A DNA stretch of 18,230 bases from JANQUM01 sp047630355 (GTDB taxonomy: Bacteria > Bacteroidota > Bacteroidia > Cytophagales > Spirosomataceae), in contig JBLHXN010000064.1 of NCBI GenBank assembly GCA_047630355.1, forward strand, positions 1-18,230. The letters run 5' to 3'. The notes beneath the pieces are model-generated. The model did no database searches, was not told the DNA's origin, and saw only the letters and a program-made list of their open reading frames with translations. Shown here piece after piece: positions 6,274 to 14,667 of this stretch; the first letter of the stretch is position 1; each line of letters starts with the position of its first letter. A program made the translations under genes and the position numbers.

Positions 6274-8232
6274 TTGAAAGCACCGCAGATAGTTGGAAGC
6301 CCAACGAAAGAAACTGTAAGTTTTGCTACCTTGTTGGTAGCGTTAGGTATTGTTTTTGGTGACATCGGCACATCGCCCCTGTATGTTTTTACAGCAATTA
6401 CAAAAGGAGAAAACTTTGATCCTTTGCTGGTTTACGGAAGCGTGTCTTGCGTTATCTGGACACTCATCCTGATTGCTACCGTAAAGTATATTTATTTGGC
6501 TCTCAACGCCGATAACCAAGGCGAAGGCGGCATTTTTGCCCTGTACGCTTTACTGCGGAAGAAAAAAGCCCGTTGGATTATTTATCCGGCTTTGGTTGGC
6601 TGTGCCGCTTTGCTCAGCGACGGCTTCATTACACCCGCCATCTCTATTTCTTCGGCGGTAGAAGGTCTGAGTAAACTCTACCCAGCACTGCCAATCATCC
6701 CGATTGTTTGCGTAATTCTAATCATACTATTCTCTTTTCAGCAGTTTGGCACAAACGTCATTGGTCGCCTTTTTGGCCCGGTGATGGTCGTTTGGTTTCT
6801 GTTGATTGGCACTTTAGGCGTTTTACAATTAGTAAAAGACGCTTCGATTTTGGCGGCACTAAATCCCTATTATGCCGTTGACTTTTTAGTGGTTTACCCC
6901 AACGCCATTTGGGTTTTAGGAGCGGTTTTTCTGTGTACCACCGGAGCCGAAGCTCTCTATTCTGACCTCGGTCACTGCGGCAAACGTAACATTCGCATCA
7001 GTTGGGTGTTCGTGTTTTCGATGCTTTTATTGAACTATCTCGGACAGGGAGCTTACTGCCTCAACCTCCCAGTAGGTTATAAAACAGATTCCATCTTCTA
7101 TGATATGGTGCCGAAAGGTTTCCTCATACCAGCGATTATTGTGGCTACGGTTGCTACAATAATTGCAAGTCAAGCGTTGCTGACGGGTATTTTTACATTG
7201 GTGAACGAGGCGATTAAATTGAGGCTCTGGACAAACCTGAAAGTAAAATATCCTTCTACGCACAAAGGGCAGGTTTATATCCCCTTCATCAATGGTTTTT
7301 TGTTGGTCGGGTGCTTATCCGTTGTGCTGCTTTTTAAGAAATCCTCTAACATGGAAGCTGCTTACGGCCTTGCCATTACGCTGAACATGATCGTTACAAC
7401 GTTTCTGCTGGCTTATTTACTCTATATCAAGCACCGGAAATACATGGTACTGGTGGTGCTTTTTACGGTATGCTATTTTGTCGTAGAAGGGTTTTTCCTT
7501 TTCTCCAACCTAAGTAAGGTTATGCACGGCGGGTGGTTTACGTTGGTGCTAACGGTGGCATTTTTCTTCCTGTTTTTTATTTATCACCAATCGCGGTTAT
7601 TACGGAAGCGGGTTTCCGAATTTAAGGAATTCAGCAGCGTACTGCCCATGCTGGAAGCCGTTTCGAATGATAAAGAACTGCCTTACCTGACCAATAATCT
7701 TGTTTATCCGACTCGCTCTGTGACTTCGGGTTTTATTGATACAACTGTGATTCATTCCCTGTTTCATGCTCAACCCAAAAAGGCGGGAATTTACTGGTTT
7801 CTCCACCTCGATATTACGGACGAACCGTACGGCAGTGCCTACAAGGTTATCACGCTCATTCCCGAAAAATGCTTTTTTGTTCGGTTGAAACTTGGCTTCA
7901 AAGAGCCGCACTTGCTGGAAACTTACATGCATGAAGTGTACGAAAACCTGTTGAAATCCGACGAAATAAAACCCACTACTGTGTTTAGGAGCATGGAAAG
8001 GTTTAAGCCCGATACTGATTTTAAATTTATACTGATCAACTCAAAAGTGGCAACAGATAATGACTTGTCCGTTTTTGATATGATTACCGTTCGGATGTAC
8101 CGGATTATCAAATCAATTGGTTTGAACAAGGTCGAGGATTACGGCTTAAACGAAGCCAGTACTATTCAGGAAGTAATACCGATAAATATCAGGAAGCTTA
8201 AAAAAACTAATCTCACACGTCTTAAAAACTAA
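6274..8232 (+). CDS. kup: Kup family potassium uptake protein
   Basis: A 652-residue Kup/HAK/KT transporter, a proton-coupled or channel-like K+ importer of the inner membrane. The family signature GIVFGDIGTSPLYVF is at 25-39, followed by NADNQGEGGIFALYALL and about a dozen hydrophobic segments up to ~460. A hydrophilic cytosolic C-terminal domain of about 190 residues follows (from RLLRKRVSEFKEF). Length is typical. The start is an unusual TTG: an in-frame stop lies at about 6236, no ATG or GTG lies between it and the signature, and the next internal Met is far inside the membrane domain. A -7 element sits close upstream. The next gene starts 17 bases after the stop, so kup probably heads an operon with the symporter and mltG. 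TTG may limit expression; that is inference. Confidence 0.95.
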   Translation: MKAPQIVGSPTKETVSFATLLVALGIVFGDIGTSPLYVFTAITKGENFDPLLVYGSVSCVIWTLILIATVKYIYLALNADNQGEGGIFALYALLRKKKARWIIYPALVGCAALLSDGFITPAISISSAVEGLSKLYPALPIIPIVCVILIILFSFQQFGTNVIGRLFGPVMVVWFLLIGTLGVLQLVKDASILAALNPYYAVDFLVVYPNAIWVLGAVFLCTTGAEALYSDLGHCGKRNIRISWVFVFSMLLLNYLGQGAYCLNLPVGYKTDSIFYDMVPKGFLIPAIIVATVATIIASQALLTGIFTLVNEAIKLRLWTNLKVKYPSTHKGQVYIPFINGFLLVGCLSVVLLFKKSSNMEAAYGLAITLNMIVTTFLLAYLLYIKHRKYMVLVVLFTVCYFVVEGFFLFSNLSKVMHGGWFTLVLTVAFFFLFFIYHQSRLLRKRVSEFKEFSSVLPMLEAVSNDKELPYLTNNLVYPTRSVTSGFIDTTVIHSLFHAQPKKAGIYWFLHLDITDEPYGSAYKVITLIPEKCFFVRLKLGFKEPHLLETYMHEVYENLLKSDEIKPTTVFRSMERFKPDTDFKFILINSKVATDNDLSVFDMITVRMYRIIKSIGLNKVEDYGLNEASTIQEVIPINIRKLKKTNLTRLKN

Positions 8233-8249
8233 CCCCCGCTAACTTTTTC

Positions 8250-9623
8250 ATGAAAATAACCAAAAATTACCAACTGGCTACCATTGCGGTGGCGTCTGTT
8301 GCCATCGTTCTCACTTTGCTAAGTCAGACCGAAGTAATCTCTCTTAACCCAGTCATTGTTGCAGTTTTTAGGTGGATTGCCATTTTGATGGGGGCTTATA
8401 TTTGCTATCAACGCAAGAGTCTGACCACTTGGATTTTATTTAGTATGTTGGTGGGAGCGGAGTTTGGTTATGACTTTCCCGTTGTTGCTCAAGAGCTTAA
8501 AGTGGTGAGCAAGATATTCCTGAAATTGATTAAAACGATTATCGCCCCATTGATTTTCGGAACATTAGTAGTTGGTATTGCGGGACACGCCGATTTAAAA
8601 CAAGTGGGCAGAATGGGTTGGAAATCGTTGCTTTATTTTGAAGTCGTAACCACAATTGCCCTTTTCATTGGCTTGTTTGCCATCAACGTTACCAAAGCTG
8701 GCGTAGGTATTAATATGCCCTTGAGCGTAGATAAAGAAGTGCTCGATGTACCGCCGCCGTCAGGTTGGGAAGAAACATTATTGCACGTTTTTCCCGAAAA
8801 TATTGCTAAATCCGTTGCCGAAGGGCAGATTCTACAAGTCGTAATATTCAGTATTTTGTTTGCCTTGGGCTTAGCGATGATGAAAGGCGAGAAAAAAGAA
8901 CTGATGCTGAACGTTACCGAAAGCCTGACGGAAGTGATGTTCAAATTTACGTCCATCGTGATGCTGATGGCTCCGTTTGCAGTTGGGGCGGCAATTGCTT
9001 ACACCGTCGGGCACATGGGATTTGGCATTTTAGCGAATTTATTTAAGCTTTTAGCAACACTTTATGCAGCGTTGGCGGCGTTCTTATTATTGGTTTTATT
9101 GCCCATTGCGTTGTTGGTGAAAGTGCCGATCAAGAAATTCATTCTTGCCATTGCCGAACCGGTTTCCATTGCGTTTGCCACCACGAGCTCAGAAGCGGCT
9201 TTGCCAAAAGCACTGGAACAAATGGAGAAATTCGGCGTTCCCCGAAAAATTGTGGCGTTCGTTTTGCCAACGGGTTATAGTTTTAACCTCGACGGTTCGA
9301 CGTTATACCTCTCGCTTGCCACTATTTTTGTGGCTCAGGCGGCGAATATTGAAATACCAATCGGGCAACAAGTTTTAATTATGCTCACGCTCATGCTTAC
9401 TTCAAAAGGCGTGGCGGGCGTACCGAGAGCATCTTTAGTTATTTTAATGGGAACTGCCGCCGCTTTTGACTTGCCAATAGAACCAATTTTCATAATTTTG
9501 GGGATTGATGAGCTAATGGATATGGGTCGGACGAGCGTTAACCTCATCGGAAATTGTCTTGCCGCTTGCGTTATTGCCCGTTGGGAAGGCGAAGGAGATT
9601 TCTCTCAACCTATGATTGACTAA
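8250..9623 (+). CDS. Dicarboxylate/amino acid:cation symporter (DctA/GltP family)
   Basis: A 457-residue inner-membrane carrier of the DAACS family. Hairpin 1 carries TTSSEAALPK (311-320), transmembrane 7 has PTGYSFNLDGS (340-350), hairpin 2 is around TSKGVAGVP (384-392), and transmembrane 8 has GIDELMDMGRTSVNLIGN (418-435). SSEAALP and GYSFNLDG resemble C4-dicarboxylate carrier DctA, while DMGRTSVN resembles glutamate/aspartate carriers, so the substrate stays open. Asn435 occupies the place of the Asp (D405 of GltPh) that helps bind Na+; DctA also has Asn there, so proton coupling is plausible. The first ~57 residues form an extension with two extra hydrophobic stretches (about 10-24 and 33-53) before the usual helix 1. 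It lies between kup and mltG with gaps of 17 and 18 bases, suggesting co-transcription. Confidence 0.92.
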   Translation: MKITKNYQLATIAVASVAIVLTLLSQTEVISLNPVIVAVFRWIAILMGAYICYQRKSLTTWILFSMLVGAEFGYDFPVVAQELKVVSKIFLKLIKTIIAPLIFGTLVVGIAGHADLKQVGRMGWKSLLYFEVVTTIALFIGLFAINVTKAGVGINMPLSVDKEVLDVPPPSGWEETLLHVFPENIAKSVAEGQILQVVIFSILFALGLAMMKGEKKELMLNVTESLTEVMFKFTSIVMLMAPFAVGAAIAYTVGHMGFGILANLFKLLATLYAALAAFLLLVLLPIALLVKVPIKKFILAIAEPVSIAFATTSSEAALPKALEQMEKFGVPRKIVAFVLPTGYSFNLDGSTLYLSLATIFVAQAANIEIPIGQQVLIMLTLMLTSKGVAGVPRASLVILMGTAAAFDLPIEPIFIILGIDELMDMGRTSVNLIGNCLAACVIARWEGEGDFSQPMID

Positions 9624-9641
9624 GTAAAATAAAAACTAAAA

Positions 9642-10679
9642 ATGTTAAAGAATAAAACCGTACTGGCATTTGCCTTAGTTATTGTTACGACACTCGCCGC
9701 AACGTTTTCGTTTTACCTGTGGCAAGTTGCCAAAAGCCCGAATCTTAACGTAGACGGTGAAAAAGCTTTCGTACTCTACATTCCGAAGGGAGCCACGTAC
9801 GATTCTGTAGTGGATTCCTTGCACGAGCATAAAATCATTCATGATGAAATCGCCTTTCAATTCCTGGCAAAATGGATGGAATATAGGGAAAAGGTAAAGC
9901 CTGGTCGTTACGAAATTTCACCGAATTCAGGTAACCGCGAAATCATTGGAAAGCTGAGATTGGGAGCAGAAGATCCCGTCCGACTGACGTTCAATAATGT
10001 TCGTTTGAAAGAAGATTTGATTGAGAAAATCGGAACGAAAATGGAGTTTGATAGCAATGAATTGTTGAAAATGCTCAACGATGAAAAGCTTTGTAACGAA
10101 TACGGTTTTTCGAAAGAAAATATCATGTGCATGTTTCTGCCCGACACGTATTTTGTCTATTGGACAATTTCGCCAAAGGAGTTTATGGTCAGGATGAAAT
10201 ACGAATATAAAAAATACTGGACGGAAGAACGCTTGGCGAAAGCCGAAGCAATCGGTATGTCGCCAATTGAAGTAGGCGTAATGGCGTCCATTGTGCAATC
10301 CGAAACCAATAAAAAGGACGAACAACCGAAGGTGGCAGGATTATACATCAACCGCATTCAGCAGGGAATTCCGCTCCAAGCTGATCCAACGGTAAAGTTT
10401 GCGTTGAAAGATTTCGGGTTAAAAAGAATCCTGAACGTTCACCTTTCGAAAGATTCGCCGTATAATACGTATGTGAATCTCGGTCTTCCTCCGGGACCAA
10501 TCGCCCTTCCCGAGCCCAACGCTTTGACCGCCGTGCTGAACTACGATAAGCATGATTACGTGTATATGTGTGCCAAAGAAGACTTCTCCGGCTACCACGC
10601 CTTTGCTGTAAATTACGCTGACCACTTAGCCAACGCAAGAAGATATCAGCAGGCGTTGAATGAGCGGAATATTAGGTAA
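9642..10679 (+). CDS. mltG: Endolytic transglycosylase MltG
   Basis: A 345-residue enzyme of the MltG/YceG family, which cleaves nascent peptidoglycan glycan strands at the outer face of the inner membrane. Residues 7-27 form one N-terminal membrane anchor. A LysM-like module follows (about 41-105, including IPKGATYDSVVDSL), then the catalytic domain with MFLPDTYFVYW (164-174), ASIVQSETNK (215-224; E221 is the expected catalytic glutamate), LQADPTVKFAL (245-255), SPYNTY (272-277) and GLPPGPI (281-287). These are the family's conserved blocks in their usual order, and the length is normal. It starts 18 bases after the symporter stop and is probably the last gene of the kup operon, since 127 non-coding bases follow. 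The partnership with ion and carboxylate transport looks positional rather than functional. Confidence 0.95.
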   Translation: MLKNKTVLAFALVIVTTLAATFSFYLWQVAKSPNLNVDGEKAFVLYIPKGATYDSVVDSLHEHKIIHDEIAFQFLAKWMEYREKVKPGRYEISPNSGNREIIGKLRLGAEDPVRLTFNNVRLKEDLIEKIGTKMEFDSNELLKMLNDEKLCNEYGFSKENIMCMFLPDTYFVYWTISPKEFMVRMKYEYKKYWTEERLAKAEAIGMSPIEVGVMASIVQSETNKKDEQPKVAGLYINRIQQGIPLQADPTVKFALKDFGLKRILNVHLSKDSPYNTYVNLGLPPGPIALPEPNALTAVLNYDKHDYVYMCAKEDFSGYHAFAVNYADHLANARRYQQALNERNIR

Positions 10680-10806
10680 TCCTTAAGCTCTTTTTTTAAA
10701 TTAGGGTGTTTTTCCTGTATGATTATATTGACAGAAAATTCGTAAGTAACTTTTCCTTATATTTACTCTCCAAGTAATTATCAGGAAAACTCAACCAAAC
10801 CTATTT

Positions 10807-11640
10807 ATGAATCGTCGTCTATTTATCCAAAAATCACTTATTACAGCTTCTGCGTTAGCATTGACCTCACAAAGTTTATTTGCAAACAAAAAATTAAAGA
10901 AATTCGGTTGTCAGTTGTACAGCGTTCGGGACAAAATGCCCAAAGATGCCAAGGGCACTATGGAAGCCCTCGCCAAAATGGGCTACAAGCAATTTGAAAG
11001 TTATTCATCTGATCCATTTTGGGGGATGTCCGCAACCGAAGCCAAGACCTTCTTGGGGAATATCGGTGTGGATATGGTCAGCTCGCATGTCGGGATGAAA
11101 GATGCCACCGAAGAACTCGTTTCCAAAGCCGCCGAAGTGGGTTTAAAGTACATTGTCTGTCCGTATATCGGAATGCAGTCAAGTATGGATGGATGGAAGA
11201 AAGTTGCGGATGATTTCAACGAAAAAGGTGAACTGTGTAACAAGTACGGTCTGAAATTCGGTTACCATAATCACTCGTATTCTTTTGCCTTCGTAAACGG
11301 TATGAAAGGACAAATGGTCTTGTTAGAAAATACCGATCCTGAATTAGTTTGTTACGAACTTGATATGTGCTGGAGCGAAGCAGCGGGTGAAAACACGATT
11401 GCCCACATGGAAAAATACGGCAACCGCTACGAACTTTGCCACGTAAAGCAACTCATAGAAAAAGAACCAAAACCAATCCAAACTGATCTTGCCGACGGCA
11501 TCATCGACTACGACCGTCTACTTACCGCCGCCAACAAAAACGGCATGAAATATTACCTCGTCGAGCAAGAACAATACCCTGGTGATTCTCTTGAAAGTAT
11601 GAAAAACAACGCCGCCTTCATGAAGAGCTTGAGTATATAA
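10807..11640 (+). CDS. Exported sugar phosphate isomerase/epimerase-like TIM barrel protein
   Basis: A 277-residue xylose-isomerase-like TIM barrel protein. The N-terminus MNRRLFIQKSLITASALALTSQSLFA has the twin-arginine pattern RRLFIQK followed by a hydrophobic stretch ending in an alanine site, so periplasmic export by Tat is likely. The barrel begins FGCQLYSVRDKM at 33-44. Probable metal ligands of the AP-endonuclease-2-like fold are visible: E64 region (KQFESY), H94 (VSSHVG), H154/H156 in FGYHNHSYSF, D186 in CYELDMCW, H212 in LCHVKQ, and E253 in YYLVEQEQYP. Such proteins are very common in Cytophagales and often act on sugars or inositol derivatives, but the substrate cannot be read from sequence. 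It stands alone between mltG and the gamma-glutamyltransferase gene; no convincing promoter was seen in the 127 bases upstream. A metal-dependent role is inferred from the ligands. Confidence 0.85.
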   Translation: MNRRLFIQKSLITASALALTSQSLFANKKLKKFGCQLYSVRDKMPKDAKGTMEALAKMGYKQFESYSSDPFWGMSATEAKTFLGNIGVDMVSSHVGMKDATEELVSKAAEVGLKYIVCPYIGMQSSMDGWKKVADDFNEKGELCNKYGLKFGYHNHSYSFAFVNGMKGQMVLLENTDPELVCYELDMCWSEAAGENTIAHMEKYGNRYELCHVKQLIEKEPKPIQTDLADGIIDYDRLLTAANKNGMKYYLVEQEQYPGDSLESMKNNAAFMKSLSI

Positions 11641-11710
11641 GGTTTCGACTACGCGTCCCAGACTCCGCTCAGCCTGCAATTTTTTCTGTCAGTATTCCTC
11701 TCAAAAAAAC

Positions 11711-11781
11711 TCTTCCCTACGGGGAGGATGGGATACGGGGTTAAATGTAGCCTTCCCTTTGGCGGAGGGTTGGGCGGGGTT
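11711..11781. repeat. Two degenerate GC-rich tandem hairpin repeats between genes
   Basis: Two units of about 31 bases (11711-11742 and 11751-11781) share the pattern TTCCC-(T/A-rich tetraloop)-GGxGGAGG-TGGG-CGGGGTT. In the first, TCTTCCC pairs with GGGAGGA around the loop TACG; in the second, CCTTCCC pairs with GCGGAGG around TTTG with one mismatch. They are G-rich on plus, unlike the surrounding A/T-rich DNA. They resemble the short interspersed intergenic elements scattered through many Bacteroidota genomes; I cannot test dispersal here. The preceding 11641-11700 also looks like interspersed-repeat DNA (GACTACGC and GACTCCGC 14 bases apart). Confidence 0.55.
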
Positions 11782-11818
11782 GATATTGTTTGTCAAACAC
11801 TTTCTCGAAGAAGTAGTT

Positions 11819-11826
11819 TATCTTTG
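11819..11826 (+). promoter_or_regulatory. -7 element for the gamma-glutamyltransferase gene
   Basis: TATCTTTG matches TAnnTTTG, 22 bases before the ATG at 11849. The closest good TTTG (11789-11792) is 26 bases upstream, a little too far, so the -33 part is uncertain. Confidence 0.5.
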
Positions 11827-11848
11827 AAACATTAACTCTAATCGTTTC

Positions 11849-13537
11849 ATGAAAAAGCTACTTCTTCTTTTTTTGTTTGCAAGCCAAGTTTCAATTGCTC
11901 AAGATCGCCTCGACGGTAAAACGTGGGCGGGGAGGAGTGAGGCCATTGCCCAGAACGGTATGGCGGCTACGTCTAATCCGCTGAGTACGCAGGCGGCAAT
12001 CGAAATTCTTCGTGCCGGAGGAAACGCGATTGATGCCGCCATTGCGGCAAACGCCGTTGAAGGAGTTGTTGAACCCCACGTAAACGGCATTGGTGGCGAT
12101 ATTTTTGCTATTATTTGGGATGCTAAAACCAAAAAACTGTACGGTCTGAATGGTTCGGGGCGTTCGCCGTATTCCTTAACTTTAGAAGAATTTAAGAAAC
12201 GTGGACTAACGCACATTCCTTCTACGGGACCGTTACCGGTTAGTGTCCCGGGTTGCGTGGATGGCTGGTTCGAAATGCACAAAAAGTTTGGCTCAATGCC
12301 GATGGAACGAGTGCTTTCTCACGCCGTAAATTACGCTCGAAATGGCTTCCCCGTTCACGACGAACTGGCTCTTTCACTTACTCGAGTGAAAGGTAATTAC
12401 GGAAAATACCCAAATGTGGCGGCACATTATTATCCTAACGGAGATGTTCCGGTTAAAGGTGATATTTTCAAAAACCCAAATCTGGCTAATACGCTTGAAA
12501 AGATTGCTAAAGGCGGTCGTGATGCGTTCTACAAAGGAGAAATTGCCCGAACTATCGATAAATTTATGAAAGCCAACGGCGGTTACCTGAGTTATAAAGA
12601 CCTCGCAGATCACACCTCGAACTGGATTGATCCGGTTTCCACCAATTACCGTGGGTACGATGTTTGGGAACTACCGCCAAATGGTCAGGGAATCGCCGCA
12701 TTACAGATGCTGAACATTTTGGAAGGGTACGATTTTTCTAAAATTCCGTGGGGAAGTACCGAACACGTGCATCTGTTTACCGAAGCTAAAAAATTGGTCT
12801 TTGAAGACCGGGCGAAGTTTTACGCCGACATGGATTTTGCCGATGTTCCTGTAAAAGAATTGATTTCTAAAGAGTACGCCGCCGAGCGTCGTAAACTTAT
12901 TGATATGAATCGGGCGAACCGAGCACCCGAAGCGGGAAATCCGGCGTTGAAAGACGGTGATACTATTTACCTGACCGTAGCGGATAAAGACGGAAATATG
13001 GTTTCACTAATCCAAAGTAATTATCGGGGTTTTGGTTCGGGAATGCTGCCCGATGGCTTAGGTTTTATGTTGCAAGATCGGGGTGAATTGTATAGCTTGA
13101 CCGAAGGCGAACGTAATACGTACGCTCCGCACAAACGTCCGTTCCACACTATTATTCCGGCGTTTGTAACCAAAGACGGTGAACCGTTTATGAGTTTTGG
13201 CGTAATGGGCGGCGGTTTTCAACCGATGGGGCACACCCAAATTATCATGGATGTCGTAGATTTTGGCATGAACTTGCAGGAAGCCGGAGACGCTCCGCGA
13301 ATAAACCACGAAGGTTCTTCTGAACCAACCGGAGAAAAAGCCGAAGGTAGCGGAATGATTACATTAGAATCAGGATTTCCGTACGAAACCATTCGGGAGT
13401 TGATGAAGAAAGGACATCAAGTGGGTTATACTTTCGGAGCTTACGGTGGTTATCAGGCAATCCGCTACGACCCAAAACGTAAAGTCTATTTCGGAGCAAC
13501 CGAATCCCGCAAAGACGGCATGGCGGCGGGGTATTGA
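11849..13537 (+). CDS. ggt: Gamma-glutamyltransferase family protein (YwrD-like)
   Basis: A 562-residue Ntn-hydrolase precursor of the gamma-glutamyltransferase family, with a signal peptide at 1-18 (MKKLLLLFLFASQVSIAQ), so it acts in the periplasm or outside. Family features: AGGNAIDAAIAANAV (56-70), VEPHVNGIGGD (74-84), GSGRSP (102-107) in the place of the substrate-carboxylate arginine loop, and GDTIYLTVADKDGNMVSLIQSNY (370-392), where T372 should be the nucleophile freed by self-cleavage into large and small subunits. Two canonical motifs differ: classical TTHYS is TIYLT here, and the PGGS oxyanion segment is replaced by VMGGGFQPMGH (452-462), as in YwrD-type and acylase-like members. It may therefore be a hydrolase of gamma-glutamyl or other amides rather than a true transpeptidase. 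Its stop lies three bases from the stop of the convergent ATPase gene. Confidence 0.9.
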   Translation: MKKLLLLFLFASQVSIAQDRLDGKTWAGRSEAIAQNGMAATSNPLSTQAAIEILRAGGNAIDAAIAANAVEGVVEPHVNGIGGDIFAIIWDAKTKKLYGLNGSGRSPYSLTLEEFKKRGLTHIPSTGPLPVSVPGCVDGWFEMHKKFGSMPMERVLSHAVNYARNGFPVHDELALSLTRVKGNYGKYPNVAAHYYPNGDVPVKGDIFKNPNLANTLEKIAKGGRDAFYKGEIARTIDKFMKANGGYLSYKDLADHTSNWIDPVSTNYRGYDVWELPPNGQGIAALQMLNILEGYDFSKIPWGSTEHVHLFTEAKKLVFEDRAKFYADMDFADVPVKELISKEYAAERRKLIDMNRANRAPEAGNPALKDGDTIYLTVADKDGNMVSLIQSNYRGFGSGMLPDGLGFMLQDRGELYSLTEGERNTYAPHKRPFHTIIPAFVTKDGEPFMSFGVMGGGFQPMGHTQIIMDVVDFGMNLQEAGDAPRINHEGSSEPTGEKAEGSGMITLESGFPYETIRELMKKGHQVGYTFGAYGGYQAIRYDPKRKVYFGATESRKDGMAAGY

Positions 13538-13540
13538 GTT

Positions 13541-14665
13541 TTATAAATACTCGTAAAAGTTGTCCCGGTTCAATGTGCTTGTTTTGAAAGGCTGATACCG
13601 TTCTATGAATGATGGGGGAAAACTCCCTTTCTTACGAGAACTGTACTTGATTTCAATAGCTTCAATAATATCCACTTTTTTTAGAATCAAATCAATTTCG
13701 GATTTGGCTTTACTACGCCAAAAGAAGAGTTCGTTTCTGTCAGTGAGCGAAGCGTAACGGTTCTTTTTGTAAATTTCACTGACGATGAAATTTTCCCAAA
13801 TCGCTCCTTTATCATTTCTCACCTCCATGGGTTTAAAATCATTTAATAAGGCATTTCTGATTCCATTGTCAAAAAAATAAATTTTACGGGAAGTGGAAAT
13901 TTCTTTCCTCGGATTAGTAGAAAGCGGAGGCAAACGAAAAATTACGTAGCTGTCTTCCAATAAATCAATGTACCGCCTAATTGTCTCGTTATCAGTTTGT
14001 AACGTGTTCGCCAGTTCATTATAAGAAACTTCGTTGCCAACCTGATAGGCAATTGCCCGCAAAAGTTTAACCAATAATTCAGGTTTTCTAATGTCTCCGT
14101 ATTCTAAAATATCCTGATATAAATAAGAAGACGCGAGTTCTTTTAAACGCTCCGTTTGTCTATCTTTTGCTTCGACTATTTCGGGGTAATTTCCGTAAAT
14201 TAATAGGTTATCTAAACGCTTCAAGGCTTCAAATAAACCGTATTGAGCTGCTATTTCTTGCCAACTTAGTGGGAATAATTCGACATTCCATTTGCGTCCG
14301 GTCAGAGCTTCGTTTACCGATGAAGCCAGATTGATACTTGAACTGCCCGACACAATCACTTGTTTCTGAAGTTTCATATCAACGATCATTTTTACGGCGA
14401 GTCCGATGTTCTCAATTCGTTGGGCTTCGTCAATCACGATGTAGTCAAACGGCTCAATAAAAATTTTGAGGGTTTCTTTTGAAATATTAGACCATAGGTT
14501 TCGGGTAGTCGGATCATCGCCATCTACCCATAAAACCTCTTTTTTGTTGCGAAGAAGTTTACTGATTAGCGTGGTTTTACCAACTTGTCTGGCACCTTTT
14601 AACACGATTGCTTTCTCAAAATCAATGTTATTTTTCAAAGCAATTTCAACTATTCGATTTATCAT
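13541..14665 (-). CDS. AAA-family ATPase with DUF4143 domain
   Basis: A 374-residue protein of the AAA_14/DUF4143 type. The ATPase part has Walker A GARQVGKT at 24-31, Walker B YIVIDEAQ at 75-82 and a sensor-like VSGSSS at 105-110, then LTGR at 121-124. A middle DUF4143 region (about 180-345) contains a winged-helix-like stretch (VSYNELANTLQTDNETIRRYIDLLEDSYVIFRL, 213-245). The C-terminal part has E291, SEIDLIL with D325, and AIEIK with E338/K340, spaced like a PD-(D/E)XK nuclease core. Such proteins are abundant and mostly uncharacterised; some are thought to belong to defence, toxin-antitoxin-like or mobile cargo loci. No partner gene is adjacent, and it faces ggt tail-to-tail. Its start codon is two bases from the inner of two tandem palindromes (14668-14725), suggesting self-contained regulation. 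Function unknown. Confidence 0.9.
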   Translation of the reverse strand: MINRIVEIALKNNIDFEKAIVLKGARQVGKTTLISKLLRNKKEVLWVDGDDPTTRNLWSNISKETLKIFIEPFDYIVIDEAQRIENIGLAVKMIVDMKLQKQVIVSGSSSINLASSVNEALTGRKWNVELFPLSWQEIAAQYGLFEALKRLDNLLIYGNYPEIVEAKDRQTERLKELASSYLYQDILEYGDIRKPELLVKLLRAIAYQVGNEVSYNELANTLQTDNETIRRYIDLLEDSYVIFRLPPLSTNPRKEISTSRKIYFFDNGIRNALLNDFKPMEVRNDKGAIWENFIVSEIYKKNRYASLTDRNELFFWRSKAKSEIDLILKKVDIIEAIEIKYSSRKKGSFPPSFIERYQPFKTSTLNRDNFYEYL

Positions 14666-14667
14666 AA

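Noticed and set aside
10348..10638. 96-codon open frame on minus inside mltG
   Set aside because: It is a shadow of the strongly supported mltG reading frame with no family resemblance.
10680..10806. Inverted repeat TTTTCCTG (10710-10717) / CAGGAAAA (10782-10789)
   Set aside because: The arms are 64 bases apart with no clear promoter between them, so chance is likely.
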